From contig DAOUMF010000179.1 in NCBI GenBank assembly GCA_034411955.1, positions 1 through 33,551 on the forward strand: a stretch of 33,551 nucleotides of DNA, read 5' to 3'. This DNA comes from DAOUMF01 sp034411955. GTDB taxonomy: Bacteria; Chloroflexota; Dehalococcoidia; SM23-28-2; RBG-16-64-32. The notes beneath the pieces are model-generated. The model saw only the letters and a list, made by a program, of their open reading frames with translations, made no database searches and was not told the DNA's origin. How positions within the stretch are numbered: the first letter of the stretch is position 1; each line of letters opens with the position of its first letter. Of this stretch, positions 1 to 6,016 are shown in pieces. The position numbers were made by a program, and so were the translations under genes.

Positions 1-409
1 CCCGGCACCATGCAGCCCAGGGGACGTCAATCGCTACACTGAAGGCTTCGCCTGCCGGGAGCATCCGCCTTCGGACGAAGGGGGATGCCGCGGCCAGCAT
101 GACAAGAAGGGTTACGGAGGCAAGAACGGGGTAGAGATTGATTCCCCAAGGGGAGTAGTCGAGGGCGAGGCCTATCAAGGGAACAATGGCGATGCTCAGG
201 CCGATGCTCAGGGCGATGCGCTCGATAGGGTCGAGATCATCCTTGCGTGGGAACAGGGCGGCGATCAGGGCATAGCCGGGGAAGAACAGAACGAACGGCA
301 CACCGAGGGCGACCCGGGCGGGCTGAGCGAAGGGAATGGCCAGGACAACGGCGGTGAGGGCGAGCGGGCAGGCGACCATCAGGATGAGGTCGACTTCCCG
401 GCGCATCAT
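1..409 (-). CDS. DUF1616 family membrane protein (N-terminal part, cut by window start)
   Basis: Reading the minus strand from an ATG at 409 gives 136 open codons running off the window edge. The protein begins MMRREVDLIL and has about four hydrophobic stretches (residues 7-27, 34-53, 64-83 and 93-109). The segment VPFVLFFPGYALIAALFPR, followed by DDLDPIERIALSIGLS and YSPWGI, is characteristic of the DUF1616 membrane-protein family, whose role is not established. A second ATG (406) directly follows the first; no strong Shine-Dalgarno sequence is visible. The gene lies 86 bases downstream of an intrinsic terminator that ends a short structured transcript, so its expression may depend on read-through of that terminator or on a separate weak promoter. 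Family assignment is fairly safe; function is unknown. Confidence 0.75.
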   Translation of the reverse strand, partial: MMRREVDLILMVACPLALTAVVLAIPFAQPARVALGVPFVLFFPGYALIAALFPRKDDLDPIERIALSIGLSIAIVPLIGLALDYSPWGINLYPVLASVTLLVMLAAASPFVRRRMLPAGEAFSVAIDVPWAAWCR

Positions 410-444
410 CCATTCACCACGGGTCTGAGACCTCGCTTCTTGCT

Positions 445-464
445 CTCTCGGATTCGTCCGAGAG
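445..464. other. Perfect 8-bp hairpin upstream of the DUF1616 gene
   Basis: CTCTCGGA at 445-452 and TCCGAGAG at 457-464 form a perfect stem around a TTCG loop (CGAA on the minus strand). It lies between the terminator at 495-534 and the DUF1616 start, so it would sit in the 5' leader of that gene. On the plus strand it is followed by TTTT at 470-473 and could weakly stop incoming plus-strand transcription. Its role is undetermined. Confidence 0.5.
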
Positions 465-494
465 GTAGCTTTTCGGGGGTACGTCCATGGCATG

Positions 495-534
495 AAAAAA
501 GGCGGAACCGGTGACGATAGCCGCCGATTCCGCC
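495..534 (-). terminator. Rho-independent terminator of the small-RNA unit
   Basis: On the minus strand GGCGGAA (534-528) pairs with TTCCGCC (507-501) and is followed at once by six T residues (500-495). This is a canonical intrinsic terminator in a region with no gene ending just before it, which implies a short non-coding or leader transcript. Confidence 0.8.
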
Positions 535-610
535 GCGCTACCAGAGGTGGGAGACCGTCGATACAGGGCCCACGCTCCCCACTGCGGCCAGGACGACTCT
601 GGCTGTTAAC
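495..610 (-). ncRNA. Candidate structured small RNA or attenuated leader, about 115 nt
   Basis: A strong promoter (645-617) fires toward the minus strand and an intrinsic terminator stands about 115 bases downstream, with no open reading frame of note between them. The interval folds well: CTCTGG (597-602 in plus coordinates) pairs with CCAGAG (541-546). Directly inside it CTCCCCAC (575-582) pairs with GTGGGAG (547-553) with one bulged base, and CGT/ACG closes the apex. The 14 bases at 583-596 remain unpaired on one side, giving a large asymmetric bulge. I do not recognise the family: the SRP-RNA core, c-di-GMP-riboswitch motifs and a tRNA fold are all absent. It could be a free sRNA, a 6S-like RNA or a terminator-type riboswitch controlling DUF1616. 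Transcript ends are inferred, not measured. Confidence 0.55.
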
Positions 611-616
611 TGAGCT

Positions 617-645
617 ACTCTAGGTTAGCGACCGGCGCCTGTCAA
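617..645 (-). promoter_or_regulatory. Sigma-70-type promoter, minus-strand member of divergent pair 1
   Basis: Consensus -35 TTGACA (645-640), exactly 17 bases, then -10 TAGAGT (622-617). Initiation is expected near 610, at the head of the structured RNA. It faces the plus promoter at 707-735, with 61 bases between the two -35 boxes. Confidence 0.75.
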
Positions 646-660
646 GGCTGCAGAGGCGGC

Positions 661-676
661 TTCACGGCAAATTCAC
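661..676. promoter_or_regulatory. TTCAC-N6-TTCAC direct repeat between divergent promoters (module 1)
   Basis: TTCAC at 661-665 and again at 672-676 have an 11-bp period, one helical turn. They lie 15 bases from the minus -35 box and 30 bases from the plus -35 box. This is the usual architecture of OmpR/PhoB-class response-regulator sites; actinobacterial PhoP boxes, for example, are 11-bp repeats containing GTTCAC. The same arrangement recurs at 4400-4424. The identity of the regulator is inferred only from this resemblance. Confidence 0.5.
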
Positions 677-706
677 ACTCAATACGGGTTCCGCTGTGTC
701 GTTACG

Positions 707-735
707 TTGACAGTCGGGGTTCCCTCTGCTACTGT
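707..735 (+). promoter_or_regulatory. Sigma-70-type promoter for the YdjM-like gene
   Basis: TTGACA at 707-712, a 17-base spacer and TACTGT at 730-735, with initiation expected near 742. The gene starts at 775 with GAAGGGAG at 753-760 upstream. It is the plus-strand member of divergent pair 1. Confidence 0.75.
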
Positions 736-774
736 AGCGCGGTTGCCTTCAAGAAGGGAGCTGCCTTACCTCAG

Positions 775-1458
775 ATGTTTGTGTTCGGACACGTGGGCCT
801 GACCTGGGGCGGCACGCTGTTGCTGGCCCGCCTCTGGCGCTGGCTACCGCTCTGGGCGAGACGCTCCCGCAGTGCGGTTTCCCGCGCTGAGACGACGGCG
901 GAGCGGACTTCAGTCGCCGCCATCGACTATCGGCTCGTGATCCTCGGCTCCATCCTCCCTGACCTGATCGACAAACCCCTGGGAGTGTTCATTCTGGCGG
1001 AGGAACTGAGCAACGGGCGCGTCTTCGCTCACACCCTGCTCTTTGTCGTCCTGCTGCTCTCGGCAGCGCTCATCTTGCGGCGGACAGCCGGCCCCGCCCT
1101 CTTCTGTCTTGCCCTAGGCTCGGCGGCGCACCTGGCCATGGATCGGCTGTGGGAGGAGCCGCAGACGTTGCTCTGGCCCCTGCTCCGCCTCAGGCCGGAG
1201 AGACAGGACGTCAGCGACTGGCCGGAGCAGATGCTGGAGTACCTGTTCGCGGACCCCTACGTCTACGTCTCGGAGGTGGTGGGAGCAGCGGTCGTCGCCG
1301 CTCTCCTGGCGTCCCTCGTGATGAGGCGGGGCCTGGGGTGGTTCGCCCTCAGCGGCCGCATGGACCGCCGCGTCGAGGGGCTGACCGGCTTCCGCCTAGC
1401 CGCCTGGGAGGAACGCCCGCAGCAGTTGAAGCGAGGCGAGCGGCCGGCGGAGCGATAG
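775..1458 (+). CDS. YdjM-like membrane-bound metal-dependent hydrolase (DUF457 type)
   Basis: A 227-residue integral membrane protein starting MFVFGHVGLTWGG, a typical opening for the YdjM/DUF457 group of putative membrane-bound metal-dependent hydrolases. The conserved features are visible: His6 near the start, GSILPDLIDKPLG around residue 60, a HTLLF helix near 86 and AAHLAMDRLWEEP near 122, which supply the His/Asp residues expected to bind metal. About four hydrophobic segments are present. The substrate of this family is not established. The gene has its own TTGACA/TACTGT promoter. The SD-like GAAGGGAG lies 14 bases before the ATG, a rather long spacing. Its last 63 bases overlap the end of the convergent flavoprotein gene, so the C-terminal tail is basic and low in complexity. 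Confidence 0.8.
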   Translation: MFVFGHVGLTWGGTLLLARLWRWLPLWARRSRSAVSRAETTAERTSVAAIDYRLVILGSILPDLIDKPLGVFILAEELSNGRVFAHTLLFVVLLLSAALILRRTAGPALFCLALGSAAHLAMDRLWEEPQTLLWPLLRLRPERQDVSDWPEQMLEYLFADPYVYVSEVVGAAVVAALLASLVMRRGLGWFALSGRMDRRVEGLTGFRLAAWEERPQQLKRGERPAER

Positions 1459-2619
1459 GCGGAGCAGGGGCCAGAGCGCCGGCAGGCTGCGCGCCAGGCG
1501 CAGGATCGCCCGCGAGGGGTAGTCGATGTCACCATGGCGGGTAACGAGCGCCTGGAGCGCCTCGTGTCCGAGAGCGGCCACCAGGCGGTCGACGTCGCCG
1601 TCGCTGAGTGCGAGGCCGAAGCGGCGGATGCGCAGGCTCCGGGCCAGCTCGCGCCCGATCTCTGACTTCCAGGCGCGCTCGTAGCCGCGAAGTCTGCTAG
1701 CGCTCGTGTCGTCGGCGGCGAGGGCGGAGATGGCGGCGGATGCGGCGTGGCGGGCGGCCACGAGGCCGGTATAGATGCCGCCTCCGGAGAAGGGTTTCAC
1801 CTGGCCGGCGGCGTCGCCCACCAGGAGGACATCGTCGGCGTAGCTGCGGGGCGCGAAGTCCAGGGGAATGGTGCCCCCGTACATGCGGCGCACGTCAACG
1901 TCCCGGAACAGGTGCGGGAAGGCATCCACCAGGCGCCGGTAGCAGCGGATCGGCTTGTCCGAACGGTCACAGCCGATGCCCACGCGCACCCGGCCATCGC
2001 CGGTGGGGATGATCCAGCCGAACCAGCCTGGGGCGAGCTTTCGTCCCACGAAGACGTGGACGAAGTCCTCTTGCGGCACCCGCAGGCGGCCCTCGATGCC
2101 CAGGCAGCAGACCCTCTCGCGGGGCCCGGGGAGCCCGAAGCTGCGGGCCACCCGGGAGTGGGCGCCATCGGCTCCCACGACCAGGCGAGCGGAGAGTTGG
2201 AGGTCGTGGCCGTCGCGCTGGCAGCGGAGGCGGACGCCGCCGTTCTCTCGCAGGGCGTGCACCATGCGTGCCCGCAGCAGGCGGGCGCCGGACGCCTGTG
2301 CTTGCTCGCAGAGCGCCTCGTCCAGGCGCACCCGGTCTATCGTCAGGGCGCGGGTGTACCCGCCGCTGAGGGCCAGCTCGCCGCCGCCAGCGGTGTGGAC
2401 GTAGACGCCGGTCAGGCGGTTGGCCACTATCGGTTCCTGGACATCCGCCTCCTGCAGCGTACGGGGGCTGACCAACCCTGAGCAGTGGGAGGGCACGCCG
2501 ATGCGGCGGTGCTCCTCCAAGAGAGCAACGTTCAGGCCGGCCGCGGCCAGGTTGCGGGCGCAGCGGCTTCCGGCGGGCCCGGCTCCCACTACGGCGATGT
2601 CGTAGTCGTACTCTGTCGT
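1396..2619 (-). CDS. Geranylgeranyl reductase family FAD-dependent oxidoreductase
   Basis: FAD-dependent oxidoreductase of the geranylgeranyl reductase/ChlP type, which reduces double bonds of isoprenoid chains. The Rossmann motif reads YDIAVVGAGPAGS, followed by a Glu-ending second strand (VALLEEH), a CSGLVSP motif typical of the family near residue 47, and a second FAD motif, DDVLLVGDAAGQVKPFSGGGI, around 265-285. The first conventional in-frame start (GTG, 2589) would delete the first beta strand, so a start near 2619 is chosen. There an ACG codon stands four bases after AGGAGG (2629-2624) and gives a natural N-terminus, (M)TEYDYDIAVVGAG, of 407 residues. AGGAGG directly follows the TAG of the CPBP gene, so the two are translated from one transcript. 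A point change or sequence error in an ATG would explain the ACG equally well. Confidence 0.8.
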   Translation of the reverse strand, partial: TTEYDYDIAVVGAGPAGSRCARNLAAAGLNVALLEEHRRIGVPSHCSGLVSPRTLQEADVQEPIVANRLTGVYVHTAGGGELALSGGYTRALTIDRVRLDEALCEQAQASGARLLRARMVHALRENGGVRLRCQRDGHDLQLSARLVVGADGAHSRVARSFGLPGPRERVCCLGIEGRLRVPQEDFVHVFVGRKLAPGWFGWIIPTGDGRVRVGIGCDRSDKPIRCYRRLVDAFPHLFRDVDVRRMYGGTIPLDFAPRSYADDVLLVGDAAGQVKPFSGGGIYTGLVAARHAASAAISALAADDTSASRLRGYERAWKSEIGRELARSLRIRRFGLALSDGDVDRLVAALGHEALQALVTRHGDIDYPSRAILRLARSLPALWPLLRLSLRRPLASLQLLRAFLPGG

Positions 2620-2629
2620 GTGGCCTCCT

Positions 2630-3538
2630 CTAGTAGAGTGGGGGCAGCCAGTCAGGCTGCGCGGAGAGTACGGGGATGAACGGCACCAGCAGGAAGAGGG
2701 TGATGTTGGTGACCCCGTGAGACACGCTGACGCCTATTATAGACCCCGTTCTCCGTACAACCCACCCGTAGAGGAGGGCGATGAGGAAGACGAACAGAAG
2801 GTCGGTGCCGGAGCGGTAGCCGATGTGGAGGATGGCGAAGATGAGGCTGACGTAGAGGATGGCGAGCGGCCCCAAAGCGGCGCTGGCGGTGCGCTGGAGG
2901 ATTCCCCTGAAGATGAACTCCTCCAGGAATCCGGTGGCGAACAGGAGAACCAAGGCCGGGACCACGAATTGCCTTAACGTCAGCCCGTCGATGAGAGGTT
3001 CTGGGTGGAGGATATGGTACTCGGTGAGGCCCAGGAACAGGCCGAAGAGGATGACTAACGGGTGCAGGTACAGGCTTGGCCGCCCGATACGCAGGCCGAC
3101 ATCCCGCGGGCTGAGACCGAGGCCGGTTATGACGACCAGGGCCGCTCCGAACACGGGCAGACCGGCGGCCAGGAACCAGTAGGTCTCGTCGAAGCGGCCC
3201 AAGGGCATCGTCAAGCTCACGATGCGGATCAGGGGCACGAGGGCAAGGGCGTGGAGGAGAGCGCTTAGCGACTGCACCTCCGCTCTCCCGCCCTGACCGA
3301 TGAAGCTGGAGGCGATGATCAGGGCGGACAGGGTGATGGCATGGAGAGCTATGCCGGTCACGGGGTCGGTGTAGACGGTGATCACCTCCGCGACCGTGAA
3401 CACCGCCAAGGTGCTGACCGCGAGCGCCAGCTTGAGGCGGCCGGGGCGATCAGCGGTGAGCCAGCTGGGGATTACCAGCGTCGCTGGTCTGACGGCCGGG
3501 AGATGGGCGTGGGGCTGGGGCAGGTCTGTCTGGGCCAT
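2630..3538 (-). CDS. CPBP family intramembrane metalloprotease
   Basis: A 302-residue multi-pass membrane protein of the CPBP (CAAX protease and bacteriocin-processing, Abi) family, intramembrane glutamate-dependent endopeptidases. The catalytic signatures are intact: EE at 206-207 with Arg211 (FLEEFIFRGILQR), His238 in the following helix (IFAILHIG) and His274/Asn278 (SHGVTN). About eight hydrophobic segments are present. In bacteria such proteins process prenylated or small membrane peptides or act in immunity; the substrate here is unknown. The stop codon abuts the AGGAGG of the isoprenoid-reductase gene, and pairing a CAAX-type protease with an isoprenoid-modifying enzyme may be functionally meaningful. 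The start at 3538 lacks a strong SD. Confidence 0.87.
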   Translation of the reverse strand: MAQTDLPQPHAHLPAVRPATLVIPSWLTADRPGRLKLALAVSTLAVFTVAEVITVYTDPVTGIALHAITLSALIIASSFIGQGGRAEVQSLSALLHALALVPLIRIVSLTMPLGRFDETYWFLAAGLPVFGAALVVITGLGLSPRDVGLRIGRPSLYLHPLVILFGLFLGLTEYHILHPEPLIDGLTLRQFVVPALVLLFATGFLEEFIFRGILQRTASAALGPLAILYVSLIFAILHIGYRSGTDLLFVFLIALLYGWVVRRTGSIIGVSVSHGVTNITLFLLVPFIPVLSAQPDWLPPLY

Positions 3539-3571
3539 TGCCGATCAGCAGCGCCGCCCCGGGGGGTAAGG

Positions 3572-3600
3572 CTTCCGCCCCGGCTGAGACGGGGCGGAAG
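3572..3600 (-). terminator. Perfect 11-bp inverted repeat after the LPATG-protein gene
   Basis: CTTCCGCCCCG at 3572-3582 and CGGGGCGGAAG at 3590-3600 form a perfect stem with a 7-base loop, 60 bases after the stop of the upstream minus-strand gene. There is no U tract, so it may be a U-less terminator, an mRNA-stabilising hairpin or a binding site. The rest of 3539-3660 shows nothing recognisable. Confidence 0.45.
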
Positions 3601-3660
3601 CGGTGCAGATGCTGCGGCCAGAGGCCGACTCCATGGATGCTCGTGTAAGTAGTGGCGACG

Positions 3661-4206
3661 CTAAGCCCTCTTGTTCCTGCGGATCATGATGGCGAACCCG
3701 CCAGCAAACACCCCCGCGAGGGTGGCTAGCAACGCTATCTGCCAGGCCGCGAGGCCACCCTCGGAGCCCTCGGGGGGCGTGCCGCCTGTTGCGGGCAGGC
3801 CTGACTCCTGCACGGCGACGGTGACCTGGGAGGTTTTCTCGCCGGAAAGCGTTTCAATGATGATGTCGCCGGGTTCGGCGCCAGCCGTCAGCACAGCCGT
3901 TGCCACACCGTTGGCGTCAGTGATGGCGGTGGTCTCCAGCCCGCCGTCGGCCCAGTGGGCGTCAGTGCCGGGCTGGGCGAGGATACGGAAGATCACTTGC
4001 GCTCCCTGCACCGGGTTGCCGGCGCTGTCCAGGACGGTGGCGGTGACGTCCGTGGTGGCGCCCGGGGTTGTGGACGCGGCCCCAGCGCTGAGGCTGCCGA
4101 CAGGCGGCGGGTAGTTCTGGGCCCTGGCTCCCTGGGCCAGGGACAGTCCTCCGATCCACAGAGCCAGTATCAGGATTGCGGCGAAGCTTACTAGTGACCT
4201 TGGCAT
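3661..4206 (-). CDS. Secreted Ig-like (Big-1-type) protein with LPATG cell-wall sorting signal
   Basis: The ATG at 4206 is chosen because GGAGGAGG precedes it at good spacing; it gives 181 residues. Residues 1-29 form a signal peptide with a likely cut after ARA. Residues about 34-135 form one bacterial Ig-like repeat of the invasin/Big-1 type, with typical phrases TDVTATVLDSAGNPVQGAQVIF and ITDANGVATAVLTAG. LPATG lies at 137-141, then a short Pro/Gly/Glu spacer, a hydrophobic helix (152-175) and the basic tail RRNKRA. This is the classical layout of a sortase substrate. No sortase is in the window, so covalent anchoring is inferred; the protein may simply be membrane-anchored. It is driven by the minus promoter of divergent pair 2. 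Confidence 0.78.
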   Translation of the reverse strand: MPRSLVSFAAILILALWIGGLSLAQGARAQNYPPPVGSLSAGAASTTPGATTDVTATVLDSAGNPVQGAQVIFRILAQPGTDAHWADGGLETTAITDANGVATAVLTAGAEPGDIIIETLSGEKTSQVTVAVQESGLPATGGTPPEGSEGGLAAWQIALLATLAGVFAGGFAIMIRRNKRA

Positions 4207-4235
4207 GGCTGCATCCTCCTCCAATATCCTCCTAC

Positions 4236-4269
4236 CGAAAACAGAATCGACGGCCCGGCAAGGGCCGCC
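4236..4269 (-). terminator. Attenuator-like hairpin in the leader of the LPATG-protein gene
   Basis: On the minus strand GGCGGCCC (4269-4262) pairs with GGGCCGTC (4256-4249) across a 5-base loop, with one G-T pair, followed by the T-rich stretch GATTCTGTTTT. It lies within a leader of about 140 bases between the promoter and the SD, so it could act as a partial terminator. The T tract is interrupted, so the call is tentative. Confidence 0.35.
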
Positions 4270-4355
4270 GATATCGCCACAAGTGGACCGGGAAGGGGCC
4301 TGCGCCGCTTCGTCCTGGTCGTGTGGCCGGGACGCCTCGCTTCGTCGAACAGCCA

Positions 4356-4384
4356 AGACTAAATCAGGGGCTGAGCGCTGTCAA
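4356..4384 (-). promoter_or_regulatory. Sigma-70-type promoter of the LPATG-protein gene (divergent pair 2)
   Basis: TTGACA (4384-4379), a 17-base spacer and TAGTCT (4361-4356). Expected initiation near 4349 leaves a leader of about 143 bases. Together with the plus promoter at 4447-4475 it forms a pair with 62 bases between the -35 boxes. Confidence 0.75.
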
Positions 4385-4399
4385 GGTCGGGAGGGGCCA

Positions 4400-4424
4400 T
4401 TCACCGCGCTTTCACGCTATTCAC
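4400..4424. promoter_or_regulatory. TTCAC direct repeats between divergent promoters (module 2)
   Basis: TTCAC at 4400-4404, 4411-4415 and 4420-4424. The first two have the same 11-bp period and the same 15-base distance from the minus -35 box as the repeats at 661-676. The third is followed by GGG, and ACGGG occurs at the matching position in module 1 (684-688). A shared response-regulator operator is the likeliest reading. Confidence 0.5.
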
Positions 4425-4446
4425 GGGCTTTGCGGGGCCAGTAGCG

Positions 4447-4475
4447 TTGACACCCTTTCGGGCGTCTGTTACTTT
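4447..4475 (+). promoter_or_regulatory. Sigma-70-type promoter of the 79-residue membrane protein gene
   Basis: TTGACA at 4447-4452, a 17-base spacer and TACTTT at 4470-4475. Initiation is expected near 4482, about 47 bases before the ATG. Confidence 0.75.
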
Positions 4476-4528
4476 GAGGGGGTTTCGAAGATCGGACGTT
4501 TGGGCAGTGTGGAGACAGGGAGGCAGGC

Positions 4529-4768
4529 ATGGTATCGACGGTAACCAGCACTACGGTGACGACGGTGACGTTGTTCGGCATTTCGGCCCTGCTGGGGATG
4601 GCAGCCACGCTGATGCTTATCAGCTACCTGGCCGCCAAGGAGGTGCTGAGCGTCAGCCTCAGCCCGCGGCTTCAACTGGTGGCTCGTAGGCTCAACGTCG
4701 CCATCATTCCGCTATTCCTGGTGTTCGCCGCCATCGTGGGCGGAGAGATCGCTAACGCTCTAGCATAG
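4529..4768 (+). CDS. Small two-helix membrane protein of unknown function
   Basis: A 79-residue protein with a Ser/Thr-rich start, a first hydrophobic helix at about 13-34, a short loop carrying SPRLQLVARRL, and a second helix at about 57-78 that runs to the C-terminus. It belongs to no family I recognise. The gene is convincing: consensus promoter, GGGAGG five bases before the ATG, and an intrinsic terminator right after the stop, making a complete single-gene transcription unit. It is transcribed away from the LPATG-protein gene and shares its putative TTCAC-repeat operator, which suggests an envelope role under common control. Confidence 0.72.
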   Translation: MVSTVTSTTVTTVTLFGISALLGMAATLMLISYLAAKEVLSVSLSPRLQLVARRLNVAIIPLFLVFAAIVGGEIANALA

Positions 4769-4794
4769 GCTCCGGCCTCCGACGAACGTCGCAG

Positions 4795-4830
4795 GGCGCC
4801 CCGACGACTTGTCCCGGGGCGTCTTGCTTT
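4795..4830 (+). terminator. Rho-independent terminator after the 79-residue protein gene
   Basis: CGCCCCG (4797-4803) pairs with CGGGGCG (4815-4821) across an 11-base loop and is followed by the T-rich TCTTGCTTT. It ends the plus-strand unit. Its T tract overlaps the stop codon of the convergent LysM gene. Confidence 0.7.
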
Positions 4831-5878
4831 ATCCGGGGATGGTCAGCACCTGCCCCGGCCGGATCAGGTTCGGATTCGGCCCGACGACCCCCTTGTTTGC
4901 CTGGTACAGCGTCCGCCAGTCGGCGATGCTGAATCGGGCGGCGATGCCGGAAAGGGTATCGCCAGGGCGGACGGTGTAGGTGCGGGGGGATGGACGGCTG
5001 GGCGGTGAACCCTTGGGAGGGCGGGCCTTGAGGGCGGCCACTTCCGTCTCCAGACGGCCCACGCGGTCGGCCAGGGCGGCGTGGGCGCCGCTGAGCTGCT
5101 GGAACTCCAGGCTGGACATCTCCACCTCCTGCGTTGGTTCATTCAGGGCGGACACCGCTGCCCACATCTCCTCGTTCATGTGCTCGTAGGACCAGAAGCT
5201 GAGGCCGGCGGAGCCTCTACGGGCGGCCTCGTCGGCGAAAGCCTTCACGTCGCCGGCGGCGGGGTAGGGGACACCTCGCTCGGCGTACAGCCCCGCCACG
5301 GGAAACACGCGCTGGGGCGTCTCCCCCAGGGCTGCGTAGTCCTCGTATGTCCAGCGGATGGCCTGCTGGACGGGCCACCCGAAGGCGTTCCAGTAGACCT
5401 GTGGCGCCGCGCCCTGGCAGTAGCGGGCGAACACCGAGTACGGGAACGAGCGGTGGTATCGGCCGACGGCGAAGCTGCTGTAGTACAGCGGGAAGTCGGG
5501 GCCCACAGCCTCGCGGGCGCGGCGGCACAGCTCCTCGGCAGCCTGCGGCCGTCCCTCGAACTCCGCTTCCACGTCGAGAACGAAAATGTCGGCTCGGCCG
5601 TAGGAGACCGTCTCGCCCACCAGGCGAGCCTCATCGGCGGGGTCACGGCCGTAGAGGTAGGCCCAGCCGCCGACGACGAGGCCCTGCGCTCGTAGGGCAG
5701 CGGCGATCTCCCGCCAGGGGCGGCCCTGATCAAACCACCGTGGGCCGTCGTGGGCCTTCACCAGAGCGCCGCGGCAGCCTGCCTCCCGCAGCCTGGCGGC
5801 TATCTTCGCCGGGTCGCCGCCGTCGCAGCGACGCCAGTTCCAGATCCAGACCCACTTGCCGGAAAGCGCAGTGGTCAT
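4829..5878 (-). CDS. GH25-like (TIM-barrel) and LysM cell-wall protein
   Basis: A 349-residue protein with three parts. Residues 1-235 resemble glycoside-hydrolase-like barrels of the GH25/DUF1906 type, with VKAHDG, VVGGWAYLYG, an acidic LDVEAEFEG (the DxE motif expected of a lysozyme-type catalytic site) and YYSSF. Residues about 250-285 form a short heptad-like helix (LADRVGRLETEVAALKA). Residues 302-349 are one LysM peptidoglycan-binding domain (YTVRPGDTLSGIAARF to RPGQVLTIPG). Together these suggest a peptidoglycan-binding muramidase-like enzyme. No signal peptide is visible at the chosen start, so the export route is unclear. A hydrolase role is inferred from the fold. It is last in a minus-strand series after the M20 gene, with hairpins between them. 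Confidence 0.72.
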   Translation of the reverse strand: MTTALSGKWVWIWNWRRCDGGDPAKIAARLREAGCRGALVKAHDGPRWFDQGRPWREIAAALRAQGLVVGGWAYLYGRDPADEARLVGETVSYGRADIFVLDVEAEFEGRPQAAEELCRRAREAVGPDFPLYYSSFAVGRYHRSFPYSVFARYCQGAAPQVYWNAFGWPVQQAIRWTYEDYAALGETPQRVFPVAGLYAERGVPYPAAGDVKAFADEAARRGSAGLSFWSYEHMNEEMWAAVSALNEPTQEVEMSSLEFQQLSGAHAALADRVGRLETEVAALKARPPKGSPPSRPSPRTYTVRPGDTLSGIAARFSIADWRTLYQANKGVVGPNPNLIRPGQVLTIPG

Positions 5879-5968
5879 CGCGGCCCCATTGTCGGGCCGA
5901 CCGTCGGTAGCTCAAACCCCCATGCGGCAGGCTCGACGAACCATGAGCGCTGGGACATATCCGGACGC

Positions 5969-5996
5969 GCCCGCCGTTCGGCGGGCTCAGGCTGAG
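5969..5996. other. Two adjacent GC-rich hairpins between the M20 and LysM genes
   Basis: GCCCGCC (5969-5975) pairs with GGCGGGC (5980-5986) around a 4-base loop, and GCTCA/TGAGC around GGC follows immediately at 5984-5996. No U tract is present. They could separate expression of the LysM gene from the M20 gene. The rest of the 138-base gap has no clear promoter. Confidence 0.4.
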
Positions 5997-6016
5997 CGCC
6001 CTGGCGTAAGATCGGC

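Noticed and set aside
541..625. tRNA-like string on the minus strand (TAGCTCAGTTAACAG)
   Set aside because: It looks like a tRNA D-arm, but no acceptor, anticodon or T-arm (GGTTCRA) follows, and it falls at the start of a promoter-terminator unit.
4207..4356. Longer N-terminus for the LPATG protein (start at 4356)
   Set aside because: The extension would translate the ribosome-binding site and hairpin, and would put 50 polar residues before a clear signal peptide.
5930..5960. Degenerate CTCGACGAACCATGAGCG repeat near the LysM gene start
   Set aside because: It recalls common intergenic repeats, but no second copy or clear palindrome was found in the window, so the resemblance is too weak.
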